Shown piece by piece: positions 22,114 to 33,679 of a stretch of 64,000 nt of DNA. Source of the DNA: Megalonaias nervosa. Taxonomy: Eukaryota > Mollusca > Bivalvia > Unionida > Unionidae. The position numbers and the translations under genes are program-made. How positions within the stretch are numbered: the first letter of the stretch is position 1; every line of letters starts with the position of its first letter. The DNA lies in contig JAECUM010001874.1 of assembly GCA_016617855.1 (NCBI GenBank), positions 87,157 through 151,156 on the forward strand, in the 5' to 3' direction. The notes under the pieces were generated by a model that worked only from the letters and a program-made list of their open reading frames with translations, ran no database searches and was not told the origin of the DNA.

Positions 22114-22486
22114 CTACCACCACGTTCTCATTTTCTCTATAATTCCTTTCTTCTTCTTCTTTTCCTTTTCTGGCATCCAGTCAGGATGTCCCATAGCTCT
22201 AAACTTTTCCTGTACCTTTATCCAGTTATTGTTCAGTCTCTCAAACTCTTCTTTTCTCTTTATGTTTTCTTTGTCTTTTCTTTCTTTTGTCCAGGTCTCT
22301 TTAATCTTCTTCACTTCTTCTTCCATTACCTTTCTCATCATGTCTTCGGCTTTTTTTTAACTGGTCTAACCCCCACTGGACAAAGGACCACTCGGTGAAA
22401 TTGACTATGTCTTGCAAAGAGCATCTTTTCTTGTTCTTCTTTTTCTCATCCTTACATCTATATTTAGCTACAACTTGTGGTAAATT
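22114..22486 (-). pseudogene. Coiled-coil Polinton end gene (left arm copy)
   Basis: The frame 22341-22114 encodes RKVMEEEVKKIKETWTKERK, FERLNNNWIKVQEKFRAMGH and a basic KEKKKKKGIIEK tail. A preceding frame contains DIVNFTEWSFVQWGLDQLKK; the two join across an A8/T8 run, so a 1-bp slip breaks the gene. The same gene occurs in the right arm and, with a longer N-terminus, at 40953-41528. The protein is highly charged and helical. Family unknown to me; being nearest the terminus in every copy suggests a role tied to the element end or early expression. Confidence 0.6.
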
Positions 22487-22499
22487 CCTTTGGAAAAGC

Positions 22500-22625
22500 C
22501 CACTATCTATTTATATCATCAATTTTTGTGACGTTCCAGTTTAAAAACCCTAGTATCTATTTATATCTACAACCTGTTGAAAAACCCAAGTCTATATTTA
22601 TAGTCTCAAACTTTCCAGCTTCAAT
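22500..22625 (-). promoter_or_regulatory. Three tandem TATAAATA modules (left arm)
   Basis: Read on the minus strand, TATAAATA(T/G)A followed by T(G/A)GG and a TTTT run recurs three times at about 50-bp spacing just upstream of the coiled-coil gene. The mirror is at about 33190-33300. Confidence 0.35.
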
Positions 22626-22814
22626 GATGTCACTTTACTCCACACTAGGGAAATAATGGCAACAGTGTTGCAAGTGGCTGACCTGAATACGCGCTGCTGT
22701 AGGTAGGTAGATGACATGAATTTGATATGGATGAAGGGAGTTTTATAGGGACAAAGACCAATGCATACACAAAAGAAAGGGAGAAAGAAAAAAAAACCAA
22801 TACTTACTATCCAT

Positions 22815-23560
22815 GCAAACGAACTCTAATGCATAAAACACACCATATCTACTATACACACAAACGTACGCGAATGCATAAAACACACCATACCTACTAT
22901 CCACACAAACGTACGCGAATGCATAAAACACACCACATATACTATCCACACAAACGTACGCGAACGCACACAAACACACCAAATACTACCTACACAGAAG
23001 AGAAGAGAAGAAAAAACACAACATACCTACTATCCACACAAATGTACGCGAATGCATAAAACACACCACATCTACTATCCACACAGACGGGAAGAGAAAA
23101 AAACAAAAAAAACAAACCCACACCATTCATACTATCCACACAATCGAACGCGAATGCATAAAACACACCATACCCACTATCCACACAAAAGTATGGGAAC
23201 GCATTAAACACACCATACCTACTATCCACACAAACGGACGCGAATGCATAAACACACCATATCTACTATCCACACAAACGTACGCGAACGCATATAACAC
23301 CCCAATATCTACTATCCACACAGCAGGGAAGAGAAGAACTAACCACATACTCTACTATCCACACAAACGTACGTGAACGCACACAAACACACATTCTAAA
23401 ATCCACATAGAAGGGAAGGGAAAATAACACCCCAATATCTACTATCAACACAAAAGGGGAGAACCCCCCCCAAAAAAAACACCACAATACCTACTATTAA
23501 CACAGAAGGGAAGGGAAAAAAAACACATTATATACTATCCACATAGTGTAGGGACAAGGT
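22815..23560. repeat. Tandem repeat block, about 45-bp unit (left arm)
   Basis: Imperfect units such as CTACTATCCACACAAACGTA followed by CGCGAATGCATAAAACACAC, with variants containing AGAAGGGAAGAGAA. Mirrored at about 32245-32980 and related to 41640-41945. The long open frames seen here on both strands are products of the repeat and not genes. Confidence 0.8.
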
Positions 23561-23991
23561 CTTTTTTGTTAAGATAAAACACACACATACACACAAACGT
23601 ACGAGCGCACACAAACACACAAAACGTACGAGGGCAGACAAACACACAAACACAAACACACTTTTTTTATTAAGGGATAAGCTTTGTGTCAAGGGAAAGA
23701 CACAAACACACAATCATTCTATTGCGTCAGTGTATGCGTGTGTGAAAATTTATCTAAAGTGTTTAGAAAAAATCAAGACATAACAATGATGGATGGACAG
23801 ACTGACAAATTTTATCTCACTTGCATGCCTGAAGTGCGTACGTGAAGGAAAACATCCCTTCCATTTCAATTCCAACTAAAACATGATCCAGAGGGATAGA
23901 GAGAGGTGAAGGAGCATATATTCGTGCAGTGACAATACAAAAACAATATACACCATTCTTATTATAAAAATCAAGACCAAGAGACACTTAC

Positions 23992-24449
23992 GCTTTCTTT
24001 CCAGTTCCCGTTTGAGGCTATAGGCCGACACATTGGCTCAAATAGTCCATTTTTCCATTTCTGTCTCTTCATTGGCGCAAGTTCTTCCTCATCAGCACTT
24101 TCTTCTTCTGAACCCCTCTCCACTTTCTCCTCTTGTTTCTTTTCTTTTTCTTAGGGCACTCTGAAGCCCGGTGTCCTTTCTCCTGACAACGATAACAGGT
24201 ATCTTGACTTTAGTCTCTCTTTATTGGACGAAGCGGACATGTTGGAGACAAATGCCCATGTACCTTACAGATATAGCAAACTTCATCAGAACTTATACAC
24301 TTTTCTATGACTCTCATCAAATCATAGACCAGAAGGGTAAGTTTTGTTGACACTTTCGCCTGTGAATTATGCTTTCGTATGACTCGTAGCAAATCTTTGA
24401 CCAGCAGGTCGATCTGTGTTGACTCGTCCATCTTCTTGACTGAGAACAT
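23992..24449 (-). pseudogene. Double zinc-knuckle protein gene (left arm copy)
   Basis: Same as the right-arm copy at 31343-31800 (see there): 79 codons identical, first CCHC knuckle, an in-frame TAA, then a second CCHC knuckle. A TATATAAG box lies at 24481-24490 on the minus strand, about 35 bp before the ATG. Confidence 0.6.
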
Positions 24450-24589
24450 AATGAATACGCTAAAAACTCTAAGAAACTAATCTTATATAGTGACCTGCTG
24501 CGTGAGAAACCTAGTCAAACGAAATATTTGCAATCAAGATGAAATGGTTCCAGTGAGAAACTAGAAGAAAGTAAGAGGCAACATCATAC

Positions 24590-24596
24590 CGTCTCC

Positions 24597-24655
<59 letters not shown>
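24590..24655. repeat. (CT)n(CA)n microsatellite
   Basis: Pure CT then CA dinucleotides, mirrored as (TG)n(AG)n at 31138-31195. A second (CA)n occurs at 25301-25336. Confidence 0.9.
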
Positions 24656-24656
<1 letters not shown>

Positions 24657-25300
24657 GAGCTGAAGTGTTAGTTCTAATCCATTCGAAGACGACATGAGCG
24701 AGCCTTAATCAATGTTCTCCACTTCTGTCACAAAACCAAGAGAGTCTTGATTCAGCCCAAAAGAAATTCGTTCGTCCCCTGAAATTATTGTGACATTTGA
24801 GAGACGAATAAACGCACTTCAAGAAAACTGAGAATGATGGCTTACACCTACACCGTCAGATGTAAAGAGTTCAAGTAGTGTGTAAAACTTAGTCAAAGTT
24901 TGTAATCAAGATGAAACGATGACACTTTTCCAAGGAGAAAGCAGACACCAAGCGACAATGACAATCTGTGTCACACAATACTTTTCAAAATGTGTTGGTA
25001 GAAGTTTCTACTAGCGATCTTGAAGATGTGATTGTCTCATATCCAATACCATTTTCATTATAGAGTGAGACTAAGTGACTGAGAGAGAAAAAACGGTGGT
25101 AATCTGATAGAATGATAGAACCAAGAAGACCAACGAAGAATGAAATTCGTTTAATACCTCATGAACATTATTTTTTGCAATCTAGTAGCCCCAAAAGTGA
25201 CTTACAGAAAAGTTGAGAACGATGAAATTAAATGGTTTACGTCAATGGTTGCTATTATTTTGTTAAATTTTGTACAAACGATATGTGTGTAAGCGAAAGC

Positions 25301-25338
<38 letters not shown>

Positions 25339-26854
25339 ACGCACGCACGCACACAAGTGTTACTGCACTGGGTGACAGTAAGTCTGGAGACTAGTGTTTT
25401 GAGAGATGGGCAGACAAAATTAGCATTACAGAAAGAAAGAAAAAATGAATGGTAAAGAAAAAAAAACAGAAAAGAAGCACACATTTTTAGTTCTGTTAGT
25501 TTTCGCGGTATTATAGGACAAAGATAACGAAGACAACCATACATTCTATGTGAAAAATGTTCATTGTTTTCATTCATTTTATCAATTTCATAAAAAGATA
25601 GTGTGATATTTATTGTCGACCGACTGCTTAACATTTGCTGTATATTCCAAATTTAAGAGATGTCCTGTGTTTCGGAGCACACGCTACAAACAATGTTGCA
25701 AAGTTTTCAAAAATCTAAGGGCGGGGAAAAAAAAAATTAATAAAATAGCAGCACCAAAACGCGCCTTGTTCTATCGACAATCTGTACTGAGAGAAAATAG
25801 GTCAAACATTGTTACATTTTTTCTGAATGCATGTTTTAGTTTTAGAATTCAGAGTTAACCATAGGCAGGGTTATACAGTGCAATGTCACTTGCGTCTTTC
25901 TTGAAAAAGTCGTGCGTTGTTTCCTTTCTGAAAAACGGTAAATCTAATGCTAGAAAAAAATTTCCGCGACACATTGCAGTGCCAAAATAAGGATAAAGCT
26001 AAGATACCTGAATTGTACAAGCTCGTAAACTCAAGATTTTATTTCATCCAACGATTTACTGATTTACAATTTGTAAGGGTGTAGCTTTTTGAAAAAAAAT
26101 TACATGACAAACAGAAGAGTTCACATAATTATGGTGACTACTGATCACAGTTATGGAGAGGTATCTTCAAACGGGAACAAATACCATTAGGATTTCAATC
26201 AAAACTACTACTATGGCGGAGAGAGAGAGAGAGAAAGAGAGAGAGAATGTTATTCCTATTTTGAAAAATATCACGACACTTACGTTTGTTTTTACGGTAT
26301 ATTTTCCTTAAGAAAGATTCAGAGAAACACACATTCCACTTAGAGAATCACATCCATAGAAAATAATACACCACTATTAAATATCACAAGAGTGAACTGA
26401 AGATGTAGGCAACTAAAAATTCCTCCTTTTTTGATAACGTGAATGTAAAGTTCTCACAGAATAGTTCATCCAAATATGCTGTGATGGATTTGACCATAAA
26501 ATTGACACAATTTCCGTGGGATGGCCCAGGGAACGATTGTTCTTGCTTAAGTTTTATTTTTTATTTTATTTTATTTTATTTTTGTAAATCGCCTAGCGGT
26601 GAAACACGACCTATCTCGACACTGTGTGAAGAGCTACTGAAGTCAATTCGAAGCGAACGCGGTAAGAAAATACGTCTAGCCAATGAAATCGTTTGTGATG
26701 AGTGATGCATTGTTTTGTTCGAAGGTAAGTGTGGCAAAATAATGCCTACGCTCTTGCGTTGTTACCATTGCAGTGCAGACAGACTGGAATGTAAATTTAC
26801 AATCCCTCTGTTGTGTATTGTACCATTTCTTCTTACCACATCAACTACTGAACG

Positions 26855-27059
26855 TCAGACCACAAGTGAAACACTGTACTTCGTATCCCAGTCCAACGTC
26901 AGGTACCAAGTAGACAAATCCTGTTCTAGCTAAAACATTCGGAGTAGGTGATCCTTTCCTGTCCTTAGACCATTTTTTAAACGTTTCCAATCGACTGGCA
27001 CAATCACAATAGTCAGGCAAGAAAACAGGAAAATTGTATTGTTTGAACTTGGAGTTCAC
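26855..27059 (-). pseudogene. Truncated BIR (inhibitor-of-apoptosis) domain in spacer
   Basis: Minus-strand frame NFPVFLPDYCDCASRLETFK, then SPTPNVLARTGFVYL and VQCFTCGL. This is the first half of a BIR domain (through the C-x2-C zinc ligands). It is cut off three codons after the second cysteine, exactly at the left-arm junction (26854/26855), so the His and last Cys ligands are absent. It resembles the BIR gene of Polinton B (55373-56077), and lies downstream of polymerase B just as there. Confidence 0.7.
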
Positions 27060-27094
27060 AGTGAGTCACTCGATCGATTCTTGCTGTGTCTAAG

Positions 27095-27613
27095 TCATCC
27101 TTCTTGTTGGTGGCTGTCGTCTTGGAACCATTTTTGTATACCGGCATGTCCGTAAGGGAAAGTGAAGTGGTTGCAAAGTCGCACTCGCTTCTGGTACACG
27201 ATCTGATACGCCTTTTCTAAGGGTCGACTGACGATTTGGTGAGTGGGTAAACGTGCAGTCTTGTGAGGTTGGTAGGTGGTCACTTTAAAATCTTGATCAT
27301 CTCCAGCTGCAAAGCTTCTTTCAATACCCCAAAGGTCACCACTTGCCTGGTGCGATAATTGAGAGTCAATCCTTTCATTTTACACTCTGTGTGCACTTCT
27401 CCTTGTGGGTCCCGGTATTCGTAGACGTAATATTTGGGACCGACACTAGCAAAACTTAGAATCTTGTCGTCGGGGTGCTCGTCCGTCCAGGTTTCTAAAC
27501 GGTCTCCTGTGATTTGAGGGCAATGATTATCATCAGGACGCTGAATGTAGATGCAAATGTCCATGTGAAAGTACAGGACACGATCTCCAAACTGGCAGAT
27601 TACATCAACATAC
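27095..27613 (-). pseudogene. DNA polymerase B C-terminal fragment in spacer
   Basis: Minus-strand frames: FGDRVLYFHMDICIYI (27601-27550), then ETWTDEHPDDKILSFASVGP, EVHTECKMKGLTLNYRTRQV, and RVRLCNHFTFPYGHAG. These correspond to the palm motif C to C-terminus of Polinton polymerase B; the homologous stretch in copy B is 56140-56600. Motif C, normally Y-x-D-T-D-S, reads YFHMDI, so the first catalytic Asp is lost. The 5' limit falls at a 21-bp direct repeat. Confidence 0.75.
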
Positions 27614-28288
27614 ATGTCTCATTCTCTCTCACTTCTACTTTGTCTTTGACCACGATGCCATACCAACCCTGATTTAACACTCGTGTTTCCTAATTTGATA
27701 TTTTAATAAAAATACTAAACCCCTTTCTTAAAGAACTTCTCCTTCTTCGACAGCAGCGACGATATTCCTTGCTCTTACCACTGATTCTACAGCTACAAAG
27801 GTGATCTCTAGTAAGACCAAAGTAAAAGACAGAGCAGGAGTATTTTAAAGTTTACTGGATTTATCTAAACAACAACTATCACACCCCTATATACTACTTT
27901 TGTTTATGATAATGGTTTGGGATACTTCACATTTTCTAGAGTCGAAAAGCCTACAAACCATATAAAGGTATGTGACTTTAGTTTTATGACACTTGTACAG
28001 TCTCTACACTTTACCAGTGCCACGAGAAAAGCTGCTGTTCAAGTTATGCCACTTTTCAAAACACGCACACACCTTTTTATGGATATCCCACAGACCCGTG
28101 GAATATCCCGTAATTTTTATATAGAAATATCAACGCTTTGATGTGTATTTTCCCTGTTCACCCATTATTAGTGTTTAGGTATGTTCCCTAAAGACAAACA
28201 AATTTGAAAAAATAATTTTGAATTGAGGTTTCTTTCTGTTTATACATTTTTTCGAGTTGTTGGTGTATGGCAGATTACATCAACATAC
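27614..28288. other. 675-bp insertion in spacer bounded by 21-bp direct repeats
   Basis: The 21-bp word at 27593-27613 (beginning TGGCAGATTACATC) recurs exactly at 28268-28288. The enclosed sequence has no recognisable gene and no clear A-tail. It could be a retroposed insertion with a long target duplication or a slipped/template-switch junction. Confidence 0.45.
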
Positions 28289-28920
28289 CTTCTCAAAGGG
28301 AGAGGCATTTCTACACATGGCATTGCCTTTGATAAATTCGGTTTTGTTGGTTAGTCATCGTTCATCTTTATATCTATTTTTTTAAAAAAAATTTTATGCA
28401 TTTCTTTTTATATAAGATTTAAGGCTTTCTGTTGTTGTAATGGTATTTATGTTGTTAGTCTGTTGCTAGAAATATCTATAGCAAAGTGCTTAAGTTTGTT
28501 CAGTTTTCTTATTTCAAGCCCTACAAAAAGAAAACGAAGTTTGTCTTTAAAGAGGATTGAAACCCTAAGTTACGCGGACGTGAGGAAAAACACCCCGTTT
28601 GTTACTGCAGTTAGCTGTTATTGTGTTCATTCTAATCATGCTTGCCTTATATTTTTGTGTTTTAGAGGTCATATTTCTGCTTAAGTAAATACATGCATCA
28701 ACAGACAGACAGCTTGGGTCATTATCCTTGAGGTTCACTGAACTTTAGCTTCGTTACTTCATACAAACCCCAGATTCACAAGTTTGAAAAAAAAAAAAAA
28801 AAAAAAATGCCAGTAAATACTCTAACACTTTGACTCCACCGATGTGAGTGTGAGTGTGTATGTCAAAATGTTTAAGTGAGATAAAAAGAAATTGTCAGTA
28901 ACGCGAACCAGTACTGTGAC
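28289..28920. other. Spacer remainder, no gene recognised
   Basis: AT-rich, with an A-rich tract at about 28785-28806. A 73-codon frame at 28463-28684 is unrecognised. Confidence 0.4.
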
Positions 28921-31135
28921 CGTTCAGTAGTTGATGTGGTAAGAAGAAATGGTACAATTCACAACAGAGGGATTGTAAGTTTACATTCCAGTCTGTCTGC
29001 ACTGCAATGGTAACAACGCAAGAGCGTAGGCATTATTTTGCCACACTTACCTTCGAACAAAACAATGCATCACTCATCACAAACGATTTCATTGGCTAGA
29101 CGTATTTTCTTACCGCGTTCGCTTCGAATTGACTTCAGTAGCTCTTCACACAGTGTCGAGATAGGTCGTGTTTCACCGCTAGGCGATTTACAAAAATAAA
29201 ATAAAATAAAATAAAAAATAAAACTTAAGCAAGAACAATCGTTCCCTGGGCCATCCCACGGAAATTGTGTCAATTTTATGGTCAAATCCATCACAGCATA
29301 TTTGGATGAACTATTCTGTGAGAACTTTACATTCACGTTATCAAAAAAGGAGGAATTTTTAGTTGCCTACATCTTCAGTTCACTCTTGTGATATTTAATA
29401 GTGGTGTATTATTTTCTATGGATGTGATTCTCTAAGTGGAATGTGTGTTTCTCTGAATCTTTCTTAAGGAAAATATACCGTAAAAACAAACGTAAGTGTC
29501 GTGATATTTTTCAAAATAGGAATAACATTCTCTCTCTCTTTCTCTCTCTCTCTCTCCGCCATAGTAGTAGTTTTGATTGAAATCCTAATGGTATTTGTTC
29601 CCGTTTGAAGATACCTCTCCATAACTGTGATCAGTAGTCACCATAATTATGTGAACTCTTCTGTTTGTCATGTAATTTTTTTTCAAAAAGCTACACCCTT
29701 ACAAATTGTAAATCAGTAAATCGTTGGATGAAATAAAATCTTGAGTTTACGAGCTTGTACAATTCAGGTATCTTAGCTTTATCCTTATTTTGGCACTGCA
29801 ATGTGTCGCGGAAATTTTTTTCTAGCATTAGATTTACCGTTTTTCAGAAAGGAAACAACGCACGACTTTTTCAAGAAAGACGCAAGTGACATTGCACTGT
29901 ATAACCCTGCCTATGGTTAACTCTGAATTCTAAAACTAAAACATGCATTCAGAAAAAATGTAACAATGTTTGACCTATTTTCTCTCAGTTTAGACTGTCG
30001 ATAGAACAAGGCGATTTTTGGTGGTGCTTTATTATTATTTTTTTTTTCCCTGCCCTTAGATTTGAGAAAACTTTGCAAAATTGTTGGTAGCGTGTGGTGC
30101 GAAACACAGGACATCTCTTAAATTTGGAATATACAGCAAATGTTAAGCAGTCAGTCGACAATAAATATCACACTACCTTTTTTATGAAACTGATAAAATG
30201 AATGAAAACAATGAACATTTTTCGCATAGAATGTATGGTTGTCTTCAGTATCTTTGTCCTATAATACCGCAAAAAATAACAGAACCAAAAATGGTGTGCT
30301 TCTTTTCTGTTTTTTTCTTTACCATTCTTTCTTTCTGTAATGCTATTTCTGTCTGCCCATCTCTCAAAACACTAGTCTCCAGACTTACTGTCACCCAATG
30401 CAGTAACATTTGTGTGCGTGCGTGCGTACGTACGTATGTGTGTGTGTGTGTATGTTTGTGTGTGTGTTAGCTTTCGCTTACACACATATCGGTTGAACAA
30501 AAATTTAATAACAAAGAAATAGCAACCTTTGACGTAAACCATTTAAATTCACCGTGTAGGTGTATGTCATCGTTCTCAGTTTTTCTGCAAGTCACTTTTG
30601 GGGCTACTAGATTGTAAAAAATAATCTTCATGAGATACCAAACGAATTTCTTTCTTCGTTGCTCTTGATGGTTCTGTCACTCTAGGCCTATCATATTACC
30701 ACCGTTTTTTCTCTCTCAGTCTCTTAGTCTCACTCTGTAATGCAGATGGTATTGGATATGAGACAATTATATCTTCAAGATCGCTAGTACAAACTTCTAC
30801 CAACATATTTTAAAAAGTATTGTGTGACACGGATTGTCGCTTGGTGTCTGCTTTCTCCTTGGAAAAGTGTCATCGTTTCATCTTGATTACAAACTTTGAC
30901 TAAGTTTTACACACTACTTGAACTCTTTACATCTGACGGTGTAGGTGTAAGCCATCATTCTCAGTTTTCTTGAAGTGCGTTTATTCGTCTCTCAAATGTC
31001 ACAATAATTTCAGGGGACGAACGAATTTCTTTTGGGCTGAATCAAGACTCTCTTGGTTTTGTGACAGAAGTGGAGAACATTGATTAAGGCTCGCTCATGT
31101 CGTCTTCGAATGGATTAGAACTAACACTTCAGCTC

Positions 31136-31195
<60 letters not shown>

Positions 31196-31300
31196 GGAGA
31201 CGGTATGATGTTGCCTCTTACTTTCTTCTAGTTTCTCACTGGAACCATTTCATCTTGATTGCAAATATTTCGTTTGACTAGGTTTCTCACGCAGCAGGTC

Positions 31301-31311
31301 ACTATATAAGA
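31301..31311 (+). promoter_or_regulatory. TATA box of the zinc-knuckle gene (right arm)
   Basis: ACTATATAAGA, about 35 bp upstream of ATG 31343. The left-arm mirror is at 24481-24491. Confidence 0.5.
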
Positions 31312-31342
31312 TTAGTTTCTTAGAGTTTTTAGCGTATTCATT

Positions 31343-31800
31343 ATGTTCTCAGTCAAGAAGATGGACGAGTCAACACAGATCGACCTGCTGGTCAAAGATT
31401 TGCTACGAGTCATACGAAAGCATAATTCACAGGCGAAAGTGTCAACAAAACTTACCCTTCTGGTCTATGATTTGATGAGAGTCATAGAAAAGTGTATAAG
31501 TTCTGATGAAGTTTGCTATATCTGTAAGGTACATGGGCATTTGTCTCCAACATGTCCGCTTCGTCCAATAAAGAGAGACTAAAGTCAAGATACCTGTTAT
31601 CGTTGTCAGGAGAAAGGACACCGGGCTTCAGAGTGCCCTAAGAAAAAGAAAAGAAACAAGAGGAGAAAGTGGAGAGGGGTTCAGAAGAAGAAAGTGCTGA
31701 TGAGGAAGAACTTGCGCCAATGAAGAGACAGAAATGGAAAAATGGACTATTTGAGCCAATGTGTCGGCCTATAGCCTCAAACGGGAACTGGAAAGAAAGC
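31343..31800 (+). pseudogene. Double zinc-knuckle protein gene (right arm copy)
   Basis: ATG 31343 opens a 79-codon frame with two similar helical blocks (LLVKDLLRVIRKH and LLVYDLMRVIEKC) and a CCHC zinc knuckle CYICKVHGHLSPTC (C-x2-C-x4-H-x4-C). A TAA at 31580 is followed in the same frame by a second knuckle CYRCQEKGHRASEC and a Lys/Arg run. A different frame then gives an acidic tail (GSEEESADEEELAPMKRQKW) to a GTAAG splice-donor-like site at 31800. Both arms share the TAA. Such knuckles bind single-stranded nucleic acid. Either the gene was already broken before arm duplication or the stop is read through; I cannot tell which. Confidence 0.6.
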
Positions 31801-32244
31801 GTAAGTGTCTCTTGGTCTTGATTTTTATAATAAGAATGGTGTATATTGTTTTTGTATTGTCACTGCACGAATATATGCTCCTTCACCTCTCTCTATCCCT
31901 CTGGATCATGTTTTAGTTGGAATTGAAATGGAAGGGATGTTTTCCTTCACGTACGCACTTCAGGCATGCAAGTGAGATAAAATTTGTCAGTCTGTCCATC
32001 CATCATTGTTATGTCTTGATTTTTTCTAAACACTTTAGATAAATTTTCACACACGCATACACTGACGCAATAGAATGATTGTGTGTTTGTGTCTTTCCCT
32101 TGACACAAAGCTTATCCCTTAATAAAAAAAGTGTGTTTGTGTTTGTGTGTTTGTCTGCCCTCGTACGTTTTGTGTGTTTGTGTGCGCTCGTACGTTTGTG
32201 TGTATGTGTGTGTTTTATCTTAACAAAAAAGACCTTGTCCCTAC

Positions 32245-32985
32245 ACTATGTGGATAGTATATAATGTGTTTTTTTTCCCTTCCCTTCTGTGTTAATAGTA
32301 GGTATTGTGGTGTTTTTTTTGGGGGGGGGTTCTCCCCTTTTGTGTTGATAGTAGATATTGGGGTGTTATTTTCCCTTCCCTTCTATGTGGATTTTAGAAT
32401 GTGTGTTTGTGTGCGTTCACGTACGTTTGTGTGGATAGTAGAGTATGTGGTTAGTTCTTCTCTTCCCTGCTGTGTGGATAGTAGATATTGGGGTGTTATA
32501 TGCGTTCGCGTACGTTTGTGTGGATAGTAGATATGGTGTGTTTATGCATTCGCGTCCGTTTGTGTGGATAGTAGGTATGGTGTGTTTAATGCGTTCCCAT
32601 ACTTTTGTGTGGATAGTGGGTATGGTGTGTTTTATGCATTCGCGTTCGATTGTGTGGATAGTATGAATGGTGTGGGTTTGTTTTTTTTGTTTTTTTCTCT
32701 TCCCGTCTGTGTGGATAGTAGATGTGGTGTGTTTTATGCATTCGCGTACATTTGTGTGGATAGTAGGTATGTTGTGTTTTTTCTTCTCTTCTCTTCTGTG
32801 TAGGTAGTATTTGGTGTGTTTGTGTGCGTTCGCGTACGTTTGTGTGGATAGTATATGTGGTGTGTTTTATGCATTCGCGTACGTTTGTGTGGATAGTAGG
32901 TATGGTGTGTTTTATGCATTCGCGTACGTTTGTGTGTATAGTAGATATGGTGTGTTTTATGCATTAGAGTTCGTTTGCATGGATA
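32245..32985. repeat. Tandem repeat block, about 45-bp unit (right arm)
   Basis: Mirror of 22815-23560, with units such as TTTGTGTGGATAGTAGATAT and GCATTCGCGTACG. Confidence 0.8.
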
Positions 32986-33306
32986 GTAAGTATTGGTTTT
33001 TTTTTCTTTCTCCCTTTCTTTTGTGTATGCATTGGTCTTTGTCCCTATAAAACTCCCTTCATCCATATCAAATTCATGTCATCTACCTACCTACAGCAGC
33101 GCGTATTCAGGTCAGCCACTTGCAACACTGTTGCCATTATTTCCCTAGTGTGGAGTAAAGTGACATCATTGAAGCTGGAAAGTTTGAGACTATAAATATA
33201 GACTTGGGTTTTTCAACAGGTTGTAGATATAAATAGATACTAGGGTTTTTAAACTGGAACGTCACAAAAATTGATGATATAAATAGATAGTGGGCTTTTC
33301 CAAAGG

Positions 33307-33679
33307 AATTTACCACAAGTTGTAGCTAAATATAGATGTAAGGATGAGAAAAAGAAGAACAAGAAAAGATGCTCTTTGCAAGACATAGTCAATTTCACCG
33401 AGTGGTCCTTTGTCCAGTGGGGGTTAGACCAGTTAAAAAAAAGCCGAAGACATGATGAGAAAGGTAATGGAAGAAGAAGTGAAGAAGATTAAAGAGACCT
33501 GGACAAAAGAAAGAAAAGACAAAGAAAACATAAAGAGAAAAGAAGAGTTTGAGAGACTGAACAATAACTGGATAAAGGTACAGGAAAAGTTTAGAGCTAT
33601 GGGACATCCTGACTGGATGCCAGAAAAGGAAAAGAAGAAGAAGAAAGGAATTATAGAGAAAATGAGAACGTGGTGGTAG
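33307..33679 (+). pseudogene. Coiled-coil Polinton end gene (right arm copy)
   Basis: Mirror of 22114-22486: a frame with DIVNFTEWSFVQWGLDQLKK, an A8 run where the frame slips, then RKVMEEEVKKIKETW onward, ending KMRTWW. It points outward toward the terminus, as does the left copy. Confidence 0.6.

Larger units (their letters stand above)
21718..26854 (+). repeat. Left arm (terminal inverted repeat) of the palindrome
   Basis: Inverted copy of 28921-33986. The outer part (about 22.0-25.1 kb) is almost identical to the other arm, a middle part (about 25.15-25.85 kb) is visibly diverged, and the inner part (about 25.86-26.85 kb) is again nearly identical. It contains an extra 89-bp subterminal segment bounded by two copies of GGCACTATACGGACAATGGG (from 21731 and 21820) that the right arm lacks. 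Confidence 0.85.

Noticed and set aside
22067..22398. Hydrophobic Phe/Ser/Leu-rich membrane protein on the plus strand (and mirror at 33395-33726)
   Set aside because: It is the antisense of the Lys/Glu-rich coiled-coil gene, which is conserved in the third copy at 40953.
22815..23560. CRISPR-like array (regular repeats with variable middles) and long open frames over it
   Set aside because: Units are contiguous degenerate tandem repeats without unique spacers, in a eukaryotic transposon. The frames read repeat sequence on both strands.
26439..26705. 88-aa ORF present in both arms (mirror 29070-29336)
   Set aside because: Its identity in both arms follows from the recent inverted duplication; it contains a TTTTA repeat-derived run and has no recognisable domain, so conservation is not evidence of coding.
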